The notes under the pieces: model-generated
What the model saw: only the letters and a program-made list of their open reading frames with translations
Database searches by the model: none
What the model was told of the DNA's origin: nothing
Translations under genes and position numbers: made by a program
Shown here: piece by piece, positions 30,654-31,908 of the stretch
Layout: each line of letters starts with the position of its first letter
Numbering within the stretch: position 1 is the first letter of the stretch
NCBI GenBank assembly: GCA_964531675.1
Contig: CAZHFW010000043.1
Span: 1 to 31,908 of the forward strand
Length of the DNA: 31,908 bases
Reading direction: 5' to 3'
From: CAZHFW01 sp964531675
GTDB lineage: Bacteria; Planctomycetota; Phycisphaerae; Phycisphaerales; UBA1924

Positions 30654-31193
30654 ATGGGCGCGTTCAGCGAGATCATTGCGTCGACGGGGATGTTCAGCCG
30701 CGGGTACGCCCAGCTGCTGCTCAAGGATGTCAAGCCCGAGATCTTCGCCCGCAAGCCGCGGTTTGCCGGCGCGACGGGCACGACGATCGTCGACACGAAT
30801 CACCCCGCGTTCGTCTTCGGGCATCTGGGGCTGTATCCCGCGCGTGTCTTCTCGTTGACTGGTGGCGATCCCAAGCCCGTCGAAGCACCCGCGGGCTGGA
30901 ACGATCTGTTCAAGGCCGGCGTCGAGTGCCGCGATGACGTCGACGGCACGATCTACCCGTCGATGGAGCAGATCACCACGCAGTTCTTCAAGGCCCACGA
31001 AGCGGCGGCGAACTACCTGCGCACGCTGGATGACGCCAAGCTCCTGGCGGTCAATCCCAACGAGGCGATGCGCGAGCGATTCCCGACGGTGGGGGCGCTG
31101 GTGAGCTTCCTCATGAGCGGTCACGTCATGTCGCACATGGGCCAGATCTCGGCGTGGCGTCGGTGCTTCGGCTTGTCCTCGGCCATGGGCTGA
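30654..31193 (+). CDS. DinB-fold protein
   Basis: A 179-residue four-helix protein of the DinB/YfiT superfamily. Candidate metal histidines are H50 or H57 (NHPAFVFGHLG), H115 (KAHEAAANY), and H157 with H161 in GHVMSHMGQ, the typical C-terminal HxxxHxGQ motif. Members bind Ni or Zn and include thiol transferases acting on mycothiol or bacillithiol; many are uncharacterised, and I cannot assign a reaction. The ATG at 30654 has AAGGAG six bases upstream, a clear ribosome binding site, so the longer frame from 30579 is rejected. A TATCCT box at 30595-30600 is a possible -10 element, giving a leader of about 45 bases. Convergent with the metallo-hydrolase gene, 35 bases apart. Confidence 0.88.
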   Translation: MGAFSEIIASTGMFSRGYAQLLLKDVKPEIFARKPRFAGATGTTIVDTNHPAFVFGHLGLYPARVFSLTGGDPKPVEAPAGWNDLFKAGVECRDDVDGTIYPSMEQITTQFFKAHEAAANYLRTLDDAKLLAVNPNEAMRERFPTVGALVSFLMSGHVMSHMGQISAWRRCFGLSSAMG

Positions 31194-31228
31194 GGCCGGC
31201 GGAGCATGCAGCACGCGAGTGGCGATGC

Positions 31229-31908
31229 TCAGGCGCGCACGAACGGGTTGGACTTCATCTCGCGTCCGATCGTGCTGGCCGGTCCGTGGCCGGGCAGGAT
31301 CTTCGTCTGCGCCGGCAGCGTGTAGAGCCTGGTGCGGATGGAGTGTGCCAGCGTGCGCGGGTCCGAGCCCGGGAAGTCGGTGCGGCCCACTGAGCCATTG
31401 AAGAGGGCATCGCCCACGATCGCCAGGTCGGCGCTTTGGCAATAGAGCGTCACGCCGCCGGGCGAGTGCCCGGGCGTGTGCAGCACCTTCCAGACCGAGC
31501 CCTCGAGCTCGAGCGTCTGGCCTTGTTCGAGGAAGCCGTCGGGCCCTGGGGCGGTGATCGCGGCGCCCGAGAGCCCGCTCAGGTTGAGATTGGGATCGCT
31601 GAGCCAGTCGCGCTCAAGGGGATGGACCAGGACCGGGGTCTTGGGAAACGCCCGGCGGACTTCCCCGACGCCCGCGATGTGGTCGACGTGCGCGTGCGTC
31701 AGCACGATGGCCCGGGGCACCAGGGCGAGCTCCCGCACGCGCTCGATCAGCTCATCAGGCTCGAAGCTGGCGTCCACGATCCAGCAGCCTTCCCGGCCCG
31801 GCACCCAGACGACGTAGCAGTTGGTCTCGAACATCCCGAGCGTGAAGGACTCGTACTTCGGAACCGCGCCGGAGGCGGGGGAAGGGGGGGTGTTCGCGAG
31901 GTGTTGGG
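31229..31908 (-). CDS. Metallo-beta-lactamase-fold hydrolase, glyoxalase II-like (5' part outside window)
   Basis: At least 226 codons, cut by the window edge. The metal motif H-A-H-V-D-H is in LTHAHVDHIAG; further ligands are the H in HTPGHSPGG, the D in VGDALF and the H in LPGHGPAST, all in the order of the glyoxalase II-like group with two metal ions. GRTDFPGSDPRTLAHSI is typical of the YcbL/persulfide dioxygenase-like subgroup. An ATG at 31834 starts the visible motif region, but the frame is open to the edge and the residues before it (YESFTLG then MFETNCYVV) are the first strand of the fold, so the real start is beyond 31908. The codons nearest the edge are Pro/Ala-rich. Substrate unknown: hydroxyacylglutathione-type thioesters or persulfides are possible. 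Confidence 0.88.
   Translation of the reverse strand, partial: QHLANTPPSPASGAVPKYESFTLGMFETNCYVVWVPGREGCWIVDASFEPDELIERVRELALVPRAIVLTHAHVDHIAGVGEVRRAFPKTPVLVHPLERDWLSDPNLNLSGLSGAAITAPGPDGFLEQGQTLELEGSVWKVLHTPGHSPGGVTLYCQSADLAIVGDALFNGSVGRTDFPGSDPRTLAHSIRTRLYTLPAQTKILPGHGPASTIGREMKSNPFVRA

Overview
The window is GC-rich chromosomal DNA (roughly two thirds G+C by eye) that looks like a planctomycete, most likely of the Phycisphaerae type. The grounds are a prepilin with the H-X9-DG C-terminal motif, a bacterial GlmU-like N-terminus fused to a beta-helix acetyltransferase, a cysteine-cluster membrane-anchored protein, several SpoIIE-type phosphatases and a split-up set of translation genes. The taxonomic call is inference from protein types only. 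Almost everything is ordinary vertically inherited chromosome. I see no prophage, insertion sequence, CRISPR array or tRNA.

Layout. 1-305 holds repeats only: an octamer tandem array at the window edge and two related 29-base palindromes. 306-4587 (minus) is a GlmU-like sugar nucleotidyltransferase followed by DNA polymerase I. 4683-5390 (plus) is a HAD phosphatase. 5414-7991 (minus) is mreB-mreC-mreD, the cell-shape operon. 8230-10384 (minus) has a secreted protein, a type II/IV pilin-like protein and a cysteine-rich protein. 10501-11676 (plus) is infC with its own promoter, a long leader, an AUC start codon and a strong terminator. 11747-15953 (minus) is recJ followed by a lipoprotein of the serine beta-lactamase fold and a secreted protein. 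16016-22422 (plus) is a PduO-type cobalamin adenosyltransferase and three paralogous membrane-bound SpoIIE/PP2C phosphatases, with a small MazG-like gene on the opposite strand between the second and third. 22608-25993 (plus) is a three-lipoprotein operon (COG3014 type, LPP20 type, LpoB). 26257-27276 is rpsL-rpsG. The right end has a GNAT acetyltransferase (minus), a membrane-anchored metallophosphoesterase, a ThiF/MoeB-type E1-like enzyme, a DinB-fold protein (all plus) and a metallo-beta-lactamase-fold hydrolase (minus) that runs off the edge.

How it fits together. Two blocks concern the cell envelope: mreBCD organises peptidoglycan synthesis, and the lipoprotein operon ending in LpoB belongs to a family of outer-membrane activators of penicillin-binding proteins. 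The three phosphatases sit directly upstream of the latter and each joins a polytopic membrane domain to an intact PP2C catalytic domain, so they look like membrane signal receivers; no partner kinase or STAS antagonist gene is present in the window.

The points most worth following up are: (1) the triple phosphatase cluster with a shared Pro-Trp membrane motif, and its duplication inside the middle protein; (2) a TAnnCT hexamer placed exactly 6 or 9 bases before the start codon of six genes that lack a Shine-Dalgarno sequence, which suggests leaderless or nearly leaderless mRNAs; (3) the AUC start and long leader of infC; (4) a natural arginine at position 88 of ribosomal protein S12.
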